43,242 nucleotides of DNA from Terrisporobacter mayombei (lineage in GTDB: Bacteria > Bacillota > Clostridia > Peptostreptococcales > Peptostreptococcaceae): positions 1-43,242 of the forward strand of contig NZ_JAHZMP010000012.1 of the NCBI RefSeq assembly GCF_020748465.1. The letters are read 5' to 3'. Positions 42,836 through 43,242 of the stretch are shown piece after piece. Below the pieces are notes generated by a model that did not search any database, had not been told where the DNA came from, and saw only the letters and a program-made list of their open reading frames with translations. The stretch's first letter is position 1; every line of letters begins with the position of its first letter. Position numbers and translations under genes: made by a program.

Positions 42836-43242
42836 CTATTTGAAACTCAATAACAAAGATTTAATCAACAAATTCCAACCATCTACCATAATAAATAACA
42901 ATAATTTAAATGGCAAAGATATCATAGCTGGCGGAAGCATGAACATCCCCATAGACATTAGGGTACTTGAAACTACTAAGTCTATTAGTAAAAATGGTAA
43001 ATAAACTAAAAATCCTATCTGAAAAGCAGTTTTTAATTCACTTATTGCAAAGGCTGGTACTAACACACTAAGTGGTACATTCTCTCTATTTAAATTAGTT
43101 TTATCTATATCAGCACTTTCTATAAATAGTTTTAAATCCTCTTCTCTTGTTTGATTTAGCAAGAATTTTTTAATAGGGACTTGTGCCTTTTCTACTGCTT
43201 CCTCAAATTTTATTTCTTCATTCATATATGGCTTAATAGCCT
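42836..43242 (-). CDS. fliP: Flagellar export protein FliP, C-terminal part
   Basis: The last 134 or so residues of FliP; the gene enters from the right edge. The frame is open to the last base ([10 protein letters not shown] at the edge), so the internal ATG at 43223-43225 is not the true start. Diagnostic pieces are [39 protein letters not shown] and [20 protein letters not shown]. It is a core channel component of the export gate. Confidence 0.95.
   Translation of the reverse strand, partial: AIKPYMNEEIKFEEAVEKAQVPIKKFLLNQTREEDLKLFIESADIDKTNLNRENVPLSVLVPAFAISELKTAFQIGFLVYLPFLLIDLVVSSTLMSMGMFMLPPAMISLPFKLLLFIMVDGWNLLIKSLLLSFK

Noticed and set aside
1..43242. CRISPR arrays, tRNA or rRNA genes, insertion sequences, prophage genes
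   Set aside because: No spaced direct-repeat array, cloverleaf, conserved rRNA stretch, transposase or phage structural motif was found by eye on either strand.

Overview
The window reads as a chromosomal segment of a motile, anaerobic, low-G+C Firmicute. The most likely home is the Peptostreptococcaceae (the Clostridioides / Paraclostridium / Romboutsia neighbourhood). I infer this from the strong AT bias, near-consensus AGGAGG ribosome sites, a FliR-FlhB fusion protein, a flagellar gene order close to the Clostridioides difficile late-flagellar region, and remnants of a clostridial molybdenum-hydroxylase cluster. Almost every gene lies on the minus strand, so the window reads from right to left. 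No rRNA, tRNA, CRISPR array, insertion sequence or phage module was seen.

Right part (43.2-34.0 kb): the tail of a flagellar operon, in transcription order fliP (cut by the window edge), fliQ, a fliR-flhB fusion, flhA, fliA (sigma-28), two FlgF/FlgG-type rod genes, fliM, fliN and an unknown two-helix membrane protein, closed by a terminator. Two features stand out. The flhF-flhG pair expected between flhA and fliA is absent, and FliM starts directly in its core, without the N-terminal CheY-binding peptide.

Next (33.9-23.8 kb): two methyl-accepting chemotaxis proteins and the operon cheA-cheB-cheC-cheD-cheW-cheR-cheY. The two receptor genes and cheA each carry an upstream TAAAG-N14/15-CCGTA element, as expected for sigma-28 promoters served by the nearby fliA.

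Middle (23.6-20.0 kb): a three-gene operon behind a perfect TTGACA-N17-TATAAT promoter. It encodes a D-aspartate-ligase-like ATP-grasp enzyme, an Asp/Glu racemase and a divergent MurE-family ligase, with a terminator-like hairpin before the last gene. This is the best candidate in the window for an unusual cell-wall or amino-acid-ligation pathway.

Decayed island (19.8-15.5 kb): a degenerating maturation cluster for a molybdopterin-dependent aldehyde-oxidase/xanthine-dehydrogenase-type enzyme. Remnants of the catalytic subunit, a flavin/dicluster protein, a C-GCAxxG-C-C protein, XdhC and a MocA-like nucleotidyltransferase are riddled with stops, frameshifts and deletions. Only a small zinc-ribbon gene and a methyltransferase still look open. 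One end of the island is joined to a broken HD-GYP gene, the other to an unidentified plus-strand fragment.

Left part (15.4-1.8 kb): an orphan membrane histidine kinase; a Fur-box-controlled iron-siderophore ABC importer operon (binding protein, two permeases, ATPase) that ends in a MATE exporter; and a complete oligopeptide importer operon oppB-oppC-oppD-oppF-oppA. At the far left are a small plus-strand orphan gene, a DEDDh exonuclease-BRCT protein and the start of a SulP-type anion transporter.
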